Shown in pieces: positions 36,827 through 45,892 of a DNA stretch of 64,000 bases. The stretch is from NCBI GenBank assembly GCA_029239975.1, contig JARBTX010000008.1, positions 1 through 64,000 of the forward strand, read 5' to 3'. The translations under genes and the position numbers were made by a program. Source of the stretch: Anaerocolumna sp. (lineage in GTDB: Bacteria > Bacillota > Clostridia > Lachnospirales > Lachnospiraceae). Below the pieces are notes generated by a model. It was not told the origin of the DNA and did not search any database. It saw only the letters and a list, made by a program, of their open reading frames with translations. Positions within the stretch are counted from its first letter, which is position 1, and each line of letters begins with the position of its first letter.

Positions 36827-38698
36827 TTATTCATTCATACTATGTTTCCATTTTAATAATAAAGAAGAATTAACGATTACCACAATAGAACCTGCATTAT
36901 GAACTAATGCACCAACTACAGGATTTAATATTCCTGTGATTGCTAATATAATTGCTGCAAAATTAAGTGCCATGGAAAAAATCATATTTAATTTTATGGT
37001 TTTCATCATATGTTTTGAAAGCTGAAATAAATGTGGTAATTTCGTAATATCATCTCTTACTAATACTATGTCTGCTGCATCTACTGCGATATCACTGCCT
37101 TCGCCACCCATAGCGATACCCACAAGTGCTGTTTTAAGAGCTGGTGCATCATTAATCCCATCTCCTACCATACATACCATATCACCATTATTTTGGATTT
37201 CTTTTATCGCATTTAATTTATCTTCAGGTAAGCAATTTGCATAAATGTTGGTAATTCCGGCATTTGATGCAATATGCTCTGCAGAAAACTGATTATCTCC
37301 GGTTAATAGTACTGTCTCTACCTTGGTTTTATGTAAGGATGTTATCGTATCAGAAACATCTTCTCTTAATGTATCTGCAAGTGCAACAAACCCTTTTATT
37401 TCTTGATTTATGGCTATGTATATAATGGTGGCACCTTCATTTTGAAATTGCGTTACCATATCATTTATAAGGCTTAACAATATTTTATTATCAACCATGA
37501 ATTCTTCATTACCTGCATAGATTAACTTTCCATCTATTTGTATGGAAACTCCACGACCTGGATACATCTTAAATTCTTCTGGTTCGTTTATCGTTTCCTT
37601 AGTAGTTTCTCTATAACATTCTACAATGGCTTTTCCAAGTGGATGTTCCGAATAAATTTCAGCCGAAGCTAGATAACTATATAGCTGATTCTCTGTAAAA
37701 TTATTATCTATACTCTTAATAGCTACTACGATTGGTTTACCTTTGGTGAGTGTTCCAGTTTTATCAAAAGTTATTTTTGTTACCTTTGATAAGCGCTCTA
37801 ATGCATCACCTTCACGCACTAAAATTCCGTATTTTGATACATTTCCAATAGCAGCCATTATCGCAGTAGGCGTTGCCAGTACTAATGCACATGGACAAAA
37901 CACTACTAAAATAGTTACTGCTCGTATTATTTCACCTGTAATAATCCACGTTAGAAGTGCGGATGATAATGCGATACATACAATCCAAGTTGCCCACCTA
38001 TCTGCTATACCAACGATTTTAGCTTTACCAGCGTCCGCTGATTGTACTAGTTTAATCATTCTTTGAAGTGAGCTATCTTCACCAACTTTTTTCGCTTCCA
38101 TCAGAAAACTACCAAACTGATTCACTGTTCCACTAGATACATAGTCACCAATTGTTTTATCAACTGGTATGGATTCTCCTGTCATAACGGCTTGATTAAT
38201 GGAAGTTACACCAGATGTAATAATTCCATCAGCTGGTATGATTTCACCCGGTTTCACCCTTAGAGTATCACCGACTTTTACTTCATCTGTTGAAATAACT
38301 TTTTCTTCTCCATTACTAATGACTCTTGCAGTCTGTGGTGTTAAATGAACTAATTTTTCAATTCCAGCTCTAGCCTTTGCTACCGTTAAATCTTCTAATA
38401 AAGCTCCTAATTGCATGATAAATGCAACTTCACCAGCCGCAAAGGTTTCACCAATAAGAACTGAAGCCACCAAAGCAATTGCAACTAGTACGTCTGCTTT
38501 GATATCAAATTCTGTTACGAGCCCAATGATTGCTTCCTTAATAATAGGAAGACCACATAATATAATTGCAATCCAAGCCAAATTAAGTCCAACCGGCGCA
38601 ATATGTAATAAATTTAAGAAAAGTGCAATGCCTGATATTACTAATAGTAAAATACTTCTCTTTGTTTCATCTTGAAAAATATTTTTTACTCTTTTCAA
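36827..38698 (-). CDS. heavy-metal translocating P1B-type ATPase (CPC type, no N-terminal HMA domain)
   Basis: CPCALVLATP, DKTGTLTKG, MVGDGINDAPAL. Confidence 0.93.
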   Translation of the reverse strand: MKRVKNIFQDETKRSILLLVISGIALFLNLLHIAPVGLNLAWIAIILCGLPIIKEAIIGLVTEFDIKADVLVAIALVASVLIGETFAAGEVAFIMQLGALLEDLTVAKARAGIEKLVHLTPQTARVISNGEEKVISTDEVKVGDTLRVKPGEIIPADGIITSGVTSINQAVMTGESIPVDKTIGDYVSSGTVNQFGSFLMEAKKVGEDSSLQRMIKLVQSADAGKAKIVGIADRWATWIVCIALSSALLTWIITGEIIRAVTILVVFCPCALVLATPTAIMAAIGNVSKYGILVREGDALERLSKVTKITFDKTGTLTKGKPIVVAIKSIDNNFTENQLYSYLASAEIYSEHPLGKAIVECYRETTKETINEPEEFKMYPGRGVSIQIDGKLIYAGNEEFMVDNKILLSLINDMVTQFQNEGATIIYIAINQEIKGFVALADTLREDVSDTITSLHKTKVETVLLTGDNQFSAEHIASNAGITNIYANCLPEDKLNAIKEIQNNGDMVCMVGDGINDAPALKTALVGIAMGGEGSDIAVDAADIVLVRDDITKLPHLFQLSKHMMKTIKLNMIFSMALNFAAIILAITGILNPVVGALVHNAGSIVVIVNSSLLLKWKHSMNE

Positions 38699-38711
38699 TT
38701 TGTATCCTTTC

Positions 38712-38728
38712 CATACCCATAGGGGTAT
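38712..38728. promoter_or_regulatory. CsoR-type operator
   Basis: ATACCCATAGGGGTAT dyad. Confidence 0.7.
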
Positions 38729-38745
38729 TGGTATATTCTAAAAAT

Positions 38746-38774
38746 ATTATACCCATGGGGGTATGGATTGTCAA
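38746..38774 (-). promoter_or_regulatory. ATPase promoter with CsoR-type operator between -35 and -10
   Basis: TTGACA-atccatacccccatggg(17)-TATAAT; dyad ATACCCCCATGGGTAT in spacer. Confidence 0.8.
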
Positions 38775-38785
38775 TCGAAAAAGAA

Positions 38786-38864
38786 AAGTTGTTATACATT
38801 TTGAATAACCTATTACTTGTACCTTTTGGCAATGTAATAACATTCAAAATTTATAACAACCTTT
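38786..38864 (-). terminator. long hairpin between csoR-like gene and ATPase gene
   Basis: GTTGTTATA.ATTTTGAAT...ATTAC...GTAAT...ATTCAAAAT..TATAACAAC followed on minus by TTTTCTTTTT. Confidence 0.65.
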
Positions 38865-38970
38865 TATTAGTCTGTCTTTTCTGTTTTTATAGTATCTTCT
38901 GCAATTTCTGTTTTCTGTAAACTGTGTAATTTCTGTTTCCATGTATCTTGTATAATTTCTTTATATAGTA

Positions 38971-39246
38971 CTATGACATCCTTGAGAATTGTTCTACTGC
39001 TTTTACTAACTTTTTCATCGTTGCATCTGCATCTCCATGCTCAATACTATCTAGTACACAATGATTTAAATGACCTTCTAAAACTACCTGCCCAACCTTG
39101 TGTAGTGCTGATTTTGCAGCATTTATTTGCATTAATACATCCTCACAAGGTATATCTTCATCAACCATACGGTCAATGGCATTTAACTGACCTATTATTT
39201 TTTTCAATCTTCTATGAAGATTGTCTGCATCCATACATTGTTTCAC
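38971..39246 (-). CDS. csoR: CsoR/RcnR family metal-sensing repressor
   Basis: DUF156 fold; C-H-C pattern DIPCEDVL ... GHLNHCV. Confidence 0.88.
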   Translation of the reverse strand: MKQCMDADNLHRRLKKIIGQLNAIDRMVDEDIPCEDVLMQINAAKSALHKVGQVVLEGHLNHCVLDSIEHGDADATMKKLVKAVEQFSRMS

Positions 39247-39260
39247 TCAAAAACCTCCTT

Positions 39261-39360
39261 TATACCCTTACGAGTACATTTATACCCTTACGAGTACATT
39301 TATACCCTTACGAGTACATTTATACCCTTACGAGTACATTTATACCCTTACGGGTATAAA
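39261..39360 (-). repeat. five 20-bp tandem repeats resembling CsoR operators in the csoR 5' UTR
   Basis: TATACCCTTACGAGTACATT x4 perfect plus TATACCCTTACGGGTATAAA. Confidence 0.95.
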
Positions 39361-39363
39361 GAT

Positions 39364-39392
39364 AGAATAACAATAAAACAAATATATGTCAA
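39364..39392 (-). promoter_or_regulatory. csoR promoter
   Basis: TTGACA-N17-TATTCT immediately upstream of the repeat array. Confidence 0.7.
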
Positions 39393-39414
39393 TTTATTAG
39401 TAAGTCGCTTTAAC

Positions 39415-39855
39415 CTACTGAATGAAGTTGTTATTAACAGTAGTGACATAGATATGCCCTATACTAAAGAGAATACCACTTATTAGTAAAAGATAATCTC
39501 GCATCATAAATCCAGTTACTATAAATAAAATACTAGGAATAATGGCAAGTGCCATGGCAAATTTCTTATCTACTCTTTTAAAATAAATTACCCAACATAT
39601 TAAGTATAAAAGCACTAAAATAATTACAATAATTAACCATATAGCAAATACTTCATTGGAACGAAATCCACTCTCTAAGATACCAATATTAAATATTATG
39701 AAAAACATAGAACCATATCTTCCAATCTGTTCTAAAAAGTTTATATATTTATTGGTGCAATAGTTTATATGTTCTTTGTGTTTTAATCCAAAAATAATAT
39801 TTGGAATCATAATTATAGTAATTATGATAATCCCATATAGATTTAGCCAGCTCAT
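39415..39855 (-). CDS. multi-pass membrane protein of unknown function
   Basis: 146 aa ORF, several hydrophobic helices. Confidence 0.65.
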   Translation of the reverse strand: MSWLNLYGIIIITIIMIPNIIFGLKHKEHINYCTNKYINFLEQIGRYGSMFFIIFNIGILESGFRSNEVFAIWLIIVIILVLLYLICWVIYFKRVDKKFAMALAIIPSILFIVTGFMMRDYLLLISGILFSIGHIYVTTVNNNFIQ

Positions 39856-39947
39856 AAGTTTACCTTTCTATTATTACAACTGTAAGTAATATGTATTTTT
39901 TCTTTTGAATTATAACTTTTTCACACAAGTCACATTCTACTATAAAT

Positions 39948-42900
39948 TTATTCGAAGCGAAACCATTTAAAGTTAAAATTACAACCAGGTAAAAATATAA
40001 AGGAAACAATTTGTAATCCAAATACCGCATCTAAAACAAATTCACGTTCCACGTAATCAATCGTATGAGAAAATTCTACTATCTGCTTTATCTCACCATT
40101 ATCACTATTAAAACATAAATGAATGGTATTATTCTCTATATTAGAACTTCCACATAGGATTAATTTTTTACAACCATCTATACCAAAATCCATCTCATCA
40201 AAAATAATTGTTACATTATTCCCGATGTTAGTAATAGCATCTTCATCTATACGATAGCTGTCCCCATAGATTTTGGTATAAGATAATATAGAAAGTTTCT
40301 CAAATGCCTTTTCTTTCTTAGTAAATGTAAATCCCTTTATATGTACCTTACTTCTTAGAAGAAAAGCTATGGATGTAACTCCTGATAAACGTCTTTTTAA
40401 CTGAAACGTTTCTTCTTGGTATGTATTCCATATGGATGGTTTGTGATAGACTACATCTGCTAGCAACTCACTTCCAACTTCCCTTGGTACTCCTTCCCAA
40501 ATTTCAATTTGAGTAGCAATACTTGCAAGTTCAAAAACTGGTAATGTAATTTCATCCGAACCATAGGAGCCAAAATCTAATTTATCAAAGACTACAATAC
40601 TTTCACCATCTCTTGCAGTTGCAACACCACGTTCATTTCCACTGGTAATTTCTCCAATGCTTTTGGTAAAAAGGCTTCCTGAAATAAATTCATAGGGGTT
40701 ATAATAAGCAGTTCCAAGTCCAGTAATGTTAAAGTCCATAGCTGAGATTAATTGAAACGCTTTATTCCCATTCTTTGCAGACACCCGTACATAAAAGGTA
40801 CCATCTCCTAAAGCTTTAAGCCCCGCTTTTAAACCATTTGGAGTAAGTGTTACTATGTTAGAATCCACACCTGAAGCATTGGTAACACGCCATTCAATAT
40901 CAGCATAGGTTGCATTTTCTGGATAGATCTTAACCTGTACTTCTACTTCACGAAGGCTAGAATCTAGGTTATTGCCTTGGGGGCTAATAATTTCTAATTT
41001 GCGTATCGGTATCTCACTATTCTTTGGACTCTTCCTATTCTCGGTGTAAGCAGATATCCCTTTTGGCACATCACATGCAAGAGCTTCCATTTTTAGTGTC
41101 GCCGACGGAAGTCCAGTAGATGATACTTCCATAAGTATTTCACCAGGAGTTGTTTTCGCTGCAATTATAGCTAAGAGCTTACCACTAAATAATCTGCGGC
41201 TAGTTCCTTTATAGGAATCGTAATCCGTACTATCTCCATTATCCAGTCCGATTAGTCTTCCTTCACCAGTTATAGTTACATCTACTCTATTATTTGCGTT
41301 ATGTACTGGGTTACCAAATTTATCTTCCATGGATATTTCTACAAATATGAAATCTCTGCCATCTGCATATAACGTTGTTTTATCTGGTTTTAACTTAATC
41401 ACAGCAGGATCAAAGAAAGATACCATTCTATCTGTTGCAATAATGTGATTATACTCGTCATAAGCTACTGCTTTTAGTTCACCTTTACTATATGGAATCT
41501 GCCAATCTCCAATTAACTTATTCCCATGCTTATGATCAATTAAAAAGTCACCTAACGATTGATTATTAAATAATAATTCTATTTTAGGAGCATTGGAACA
41601 CACACGAACATCGATTAATTGATCTTCATTAAAGTCCCAATATGGAAATATATGTACCATTGGAGCTTTTTCATAGTCCGTCCATTCTGCCTGATAGATA
41701 TAAAAAGAATCTTTTTTAAAGCCTGCTGTATCTATTTGACCAAAATAAGAATTCTTTGTGTGATAAGGTGTTGGTTCTCCAATATAATCGAATCCACTCC
41801 AAATAAACATTCCAGCACTAAAGTTTGCATCCCTATCATTTATAATACATTTTTCTATACTTCTAGCACCCCAGCTTGTGATGCTATTGCCTAAGGAAGA
41901 ACATTGTTCATCATCATCACTTAAAATCTCTGCACTTAAAGGAAAATGATAAATTCCCCTGCTTTGCACAATCGAACCAGTTTCACTTCCGTATATGATC
42001 CAATCTTTATATTTTTTATGATGCTCATAGTAATATTTTTCTCCGTAATTATAACCAACTAACTTTATGATGTCTGCACATTTTCTTGCATTCTCCCAAG
42101 GCATATAATTAGAGCCAATGGTTACAGGTGCATTCTTACATGGGTCAAACCTATAAACGAAATCTATCAACATCTGAGTAACTTCTAGACCACGTTCATC
42201 CACATGAGTATCATAAATTTCATTCCCTATGCACCACATAATAATACAAGGATGGTTCCGATCTCTACGAATCCAACTCTTTACATCCTTTTCTGCAAAG
42301 TCTTTAAAAAATCTTGCATAGTCATACTGTGTTTTCGGTTTTTCCCACATATCAAAAGATTCGGAACAAATCAATATCCCCATCTCATCAGCAAGTTCTA
42401 AAACTTCCACTGCACACATGTTATGAGCTGTACGTATTGCATTTACACCCATTTCTTTTAATATGGACATCTGTCTTTTGATTGCCGCTTTATTTACTGC
42501 AGCTCCTAGTGCACCTAAGTCATGATGCATACAAACTCCGTGAAGTTTTACATGATGATCATTTAAATAAAAGCCACTATCAGGTTCAAATCTCAGGGTA
42601 CGAAATCCAAACCGATTGATTTCTTCATCAATTACCACATCATTTTTTAATAGTTCTGTTTTTAAGGTATATAAATAAGGACTATCTATATCCCAGAGTT
42701 TTGGAGAATCGACTGTCATTATCTGTACGGTTTTCGTGTTTTCTACACAGCAAACAATTGCTTCTCTGTTATCATATATTGTATAACGGAGGATATATTC
42801 ATCTTGGGCCCTTACATTCGAAATCTCACTTTCAACTCGTACACACCAATTAGAATCAATCTTTTCGGTAGCAATATAGATTCCATCCGATTCCAAATGA

Positions 42901-43376
42901 ACTTGCGGAACGACCTTTAACCACACATTACGATATATTCCACCACCTGAATACCATCTGGAATTAGGGGTTTTTAGTACAACACGAACTAAAATCTCAT
43001 TCCTTCCATCTATTATTGAATCTGTTATATCTACTTCAAAGGTAGAATATCCATATTTCCATTCATAGACTTTAGTACGATTTACATAGATTGTACTATC
43101 CATATAGATGCCTTCAAAACGTAATAGGTAATAATTCCTTTTAATTCCGTTACTGCTATCCAATTCCTTATTATTGATCAGATCAACATAGAAACTTTTA
43201 CGATACCACCCTTCCCCCGAATTATAAAAGGATGATGTATCATAGATTACCCAGTCATGAGGGATATCAACATGTTGCCAAACTTTAGTATCATCTATAA
43301 AATCATATATATTACAATCAATTGCCTGCTTTGTAAACTCCCAGTTATCATGAAACAATTGTTTTTCACCCATCAA
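39948..43376 (-). CDS. glycoside hydrolase family 2 protein with C-terminal Ig-like domains
   Basis: GVCMHHDLGALGAAVN, IRTAHN, WCIGNEIYDT; start probably ATG at 43373. Confidence 0.9.
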   Translation of the reverse strand: MMGEKQLFHDNWEFTKQAIDCNIYDFIDDTKVWQHVDIPHDWVIYDTSSFYNSGEGWYRKSFYVDLINNKELDSSNGIKRNYYLLRFEGIYMDSTIYVNRTKVYEWKYGYSTFEVDITDSIIDGRNEILVRVVLKTPNSRWYSGGGIYRNVWLKVVPQVHLESDGIYIATEKIDSNWCVRVESEISNVRAQDEYILRYTIYDNREAIVCCVENTKTVQIMTVDSPKLWDIDSPYLYTLKTELLKNDVVIDEEINRFGFRTLRFEPDSGFYLNDHHVKLHGVCMHHDLGALGAAVNKAAIKRQMSILKEMGVNAIRTAHNMCAVEVLELADEMGILICSESFDMWEKPKTQYDYARFFKDFAEKDVKSWIRRDRNHPCIIMWCIGNEIYDTHVDERGLEVTQMLIDFVYRFDPCKNAPVTIGSNYMPWENARKCADIIKLVGYNYGEKYYYEHHKKYKDWIIYGSETGSIVQSRGIYHFPLSAEILSDDDEQCSSLGNSITSWGARSIEKCIINDRDANFSAGMFIWSGFDYIGEPTPYHTKNSYFGQIDTAGFKKDSFYIYQAEWTDYEKAPMVHIFPYWDFNEDQLIDVRVCSNAPKIELLFNNQSLGDFLIDHKHGNKLIGDWQIPYSKGELKAVAYDEYNHIIATDRMVSFFDPAVIKLKPDKTTLYADGRDFIFVEISMEDKFGNPVHNANNRVDVTITGEGRLIGLDNGDSTDYDSYKGTSRRLFSGKLLAIIAAKTTPGEILMEVSSTGLPSATLKMEALACDVPKGISAYTENRKSPKNSEIPIRKLEIISPQGNNLDSSLREVEVQVKIYPENATYADIEWRVTNASGVDSNIVTLTPNGLKAGLKALGDGTFYVRVSAKNGNKAFQLISAMDFNITGLGTAYYNPYEFISGSLFTKSIGEITSGNERGVATARDGESIVVFDKLDFGSYGSDEITLPVFELASIATQIEIWEGVPREVGSELLADVVYHKPSIWNTYQEETFQLKRRLSGVTSIAFLLRSKVHIKGFTFTKKEKAFEKLSILSYTKIYGDSYRIDEDAITNIGNNVTIIFDEMDFGIDGCKKLILCGSSNIENNTIHLCFNSDNGEIKQIVEFSHTIDYVEREFVLDAVFGLQIVSFIFLPGCNFNFKWFRFE

Positions 43377-43704
43377 ATGTCCTCCATGTCCTTCATGTTC
43401 TCCATATCATCCATATAGATTTGAATATAGATTTTTTATTTACATTTATGATAATCCATTTTTCTATATTTTACATATATCTATTAACTATTGGTTAATT
43501 CCTGTTGTATCTTTTAATGATACTTCTAATGGAGTTTGGCGAAGTGCATGTAGATAGATAACTTTGTGAATATAAGATGGGAACTCATTTTTTAATTTTA
43601 TAAATTTCATTTCTATTACCCCAGCATTTTTCCATTATTATACAGTATCAGTATGCTTATTACAAGAACCAATGGATAATCAACGCTTAAGAAAGATACA
43701 ATGA

Positions 43705-44124
43705 TTAAAAACTAATCTTCTTCATAGGTTTTCCTGAAAAATCTGAAATACTTGCTGTTCCATGCTCCAAATAAAAAACCTTGAAAATTGGATTATCTGC
43801 AGTTTTATATCCAGTTTTGATGGAGTCAAAAACATTTAACACCTTTCCCTTAATCTCAATATCATCACAAAAATATATTTTGCCACTAATTCGCACCGTT
43901 ACCATCTCTTTTGATGTAGCTGCATATTCAATATATGGTACTTCTATTAACTGCTTATATACATCCTTTAGACTATTTGTACAAAAATAAAGTTTCTCAT
44001 CTTCATAAAGTATGAATCCAAATGGCCTTACTCTTGGCAAGCCATGATCAATTGTAGCTAAATTACCATTGACATTTTTCTTTAAAAATTCCACTATTTC
44101 CATCATTGTTAACTCTTCCATCAC
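43705..44124 (-). CDS. pyridoxamine 5'-phosphate oxidase family protein
   Basis: NGNLATIDHGLPRVRPFGFIL flavin-binding split-barrel signature. Confidence 0.8.
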   Translation of the reverse strand: MMEELTMMEIVEFLKKNVNGNLATIDHGLPRVRPFGFILYEDEKLYFCTNSLKDVYKQLIEVPYIEYAATSKEMVTVRISGKIYFCDDIEIKGKVLNVFDSIKTGYKTADNPIFKVFYLEHGTASISDFSGKPMKKISF

Positions 44125-44250
44125 ATCACCTCATTGAACTATTTATTTAAAGCAAGTATAATGATAGTATAGTTTGGAAAACCATACAAGTACGCACATT
44201 GACATGACTAAGTCAGATTAAGATGACTGACAAGAAAGGAATTCTTATAC

Positions 44251-44646
44251 ATGGAAGACATCTCAAATCTTTGCCCTGTTACAACTGTTCAAAACACACT
44301 CATGGGTAAATGGAAATTAATTATTCTATGGATATTGCATACAAGAACAAGAAGATTTAATGAATTAGAAAAGCGAATACCGGGTGGCATCTCACACGGA
44401 GTATTAGCCCAACAGTTAAAAGAAATGGAACGAGACGGACTTATTCACCGTAAAGTATACAATGAAGTTCCACCAAAGGTAGAATATTCACTTACCGAAA
44501 TAGGTATCAGTTTTATTCCAATCATGAATCAAATCATGGAATGGGGTGCCACATATGTTCACAAAATGACTCAATGCAATATGGACATCTGCGTAGCCAA
44601 CAATTTTCCTTGTAATAAATGTCATAGTCTAATGCATGATGAATAA
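44251..44646 (+). CDS. HxlR family transcriptional regulator
   Basis: LMGKWKLIILWIL, FNELEKRIPGGISHGVLAQQLKEMERDGLI. Confidence 0.93.
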   Translation: MEDISNLCPVTTVQNTLMGKWKLIILWILHTRTRRFNELEKRIPGGISHGVLAQQLKEMERDGLIHRKVYNEVPPKVEYSLTEIGISFIPIMNQIMEWGATYVHKMTQCNMDICVANNFPCNKCHSLMHDE

Positions 44647-44821
44647 TTAATACTAATTAATTTTTTTTTTTAATAATATATATCTAATTCATCAACAAAT
44701 AAATTCCTATACAATATTGTTAAACCATAATTTAATAAAATTCAAGCACATAAATATTTAAGCTACTATGGCGTAATTTTATTATAAACATTGGTATGGT
44801 ACGCAATTCATACATTTCACG

Positions 44822-44875
44822 TATAAAAAGATTCAAATCAATTTAGAAACTAATTGATATGAATCTTTTTATACT
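44822..44875. terminator. bidirectional terminator
   Basis: AAAAAGATTCAAATCAATT...AATTGATATGAATCTTTTT. Confidence 0.8.
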
Positions 44876-44907
44876 ATCTAATATTTATTATTACTCATAT
44901 GGTACTT

Positions 44908-45747
44908 TTACTTTTCCTTTACTGGTATCCAGATTTCACTAACATAATCATCACTTCTACTATCACCTTCTGTATAAAATTCAATATCATAATCTGATAT
45001 TAATTCATAATTAGATGCTGGCAACCATTCTCCATACACTCTTTTCCAAAGGTCTTGGATTGCATTAGGCATAGCACCAATACAAGTAAAAATTGCCCAT
45101 GTATGAGCTGGTATCTCTAGTATCTCAAATCCATCTGGTATTTCTTTTACAAACTTTCTTTCACAACCAATTCCATACTTCCATTCTTCCCTATTATCTT
45201 TTGCTTGTACACAGATTCCCATCATGCCACATACGATATCATCTAGTCCCGCACTATAATATTCACTCCAGAATTTTGGAATTTCTGTTTGTGATGTTAC
45301 TTCATTAAAATATTTAGTCTTTGCTACCACTTGAAATGCTTCTTTTTTCTCAATCCTATAATCCATACTATTACCGCCTTCTAATATTATTTTTAGAGTA
45401 AGTCGATTGAAAGATTTTAGAATGGTCCCTGTTTTTTTCGCTTCATTTGGTGTTACACCATGAAATCTACTAAATGCTTTTGAAAAACTCTCTGGTGTTT
45501 CATATCCATACTTTAATGCAATATCGATAACTTTAACATTACTTGTTAAAAGTTCATGACCGGCTAGTGAAAGGCGCCTATTTCTCATATACTCACCAAC
45601 GGTAAATCCAGTTAACAAATTAAATGTTCTCTGAAAATGAAAACTAGAAAGATAGATATATTCTGCTACATCTTCACAGGTTATATTTTCAGTAATATTA
45701 TCTTCCATGTAAGCAATTGCTTTGTTTAATGACTTTATCCATTCCAA
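44908..45747 (-). CDS. AraC family regulator with GyrI-like effector-binding domain
   Basis: N-terminal double HTH; C-terminal AraC_E_bind-like domain. Confidence 0.88.
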   Translation of the reverse strand: MEWIKSLNKAIAYMEDNITENITCEDVAEYIYLSSFHFQRTFNLLTGFTVGEYMRNRRLSLAGHELLTSNVKVIDIALKYGYETPESFSKAFSRFHGVTPNEAKKTGTILKSFNRLTLKIILEGGNSMDYRIEKKEAFQVVAKTKYFNEVTSQTEIPKFWSEYYSAGLDDIVCGMMGICVQAKDNREEWKYGIGCERKFVKEIPDGFEILEIPAHTWAIFTCIGAMPNAIQDLWKRVYGEWLPASNYELISDYDIEFYTEGDSRSDDYVSEIWIPVKEK

Positions 45748-45892
45748 ATCTTATCATCTCCTTGTGGTACTATAATATCAAAAAGCAGGTTAGTATTCCT
45801 GTCAGTAACTGCTCTGATTTGTCTATTTATTTATAACATCATACCGTTTTAATGTTTACATCTACTATTATAAATTAAGTCCTACTAAAATT

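Noticed and set aside
39261-39360. CRISPR-like short repeat array
   Set aside because: Units are directly contiguous with no spacers and contain a metal-repressor-type dyad; no cas genes nearby.
38973-39486. Plus-strand ORFs with YPYEYIYTLTSTFIPLRVHL repeats
   Set aside because: Antisense translation of the csoR gene and its 20-bp operator-like array; not credible proteins.
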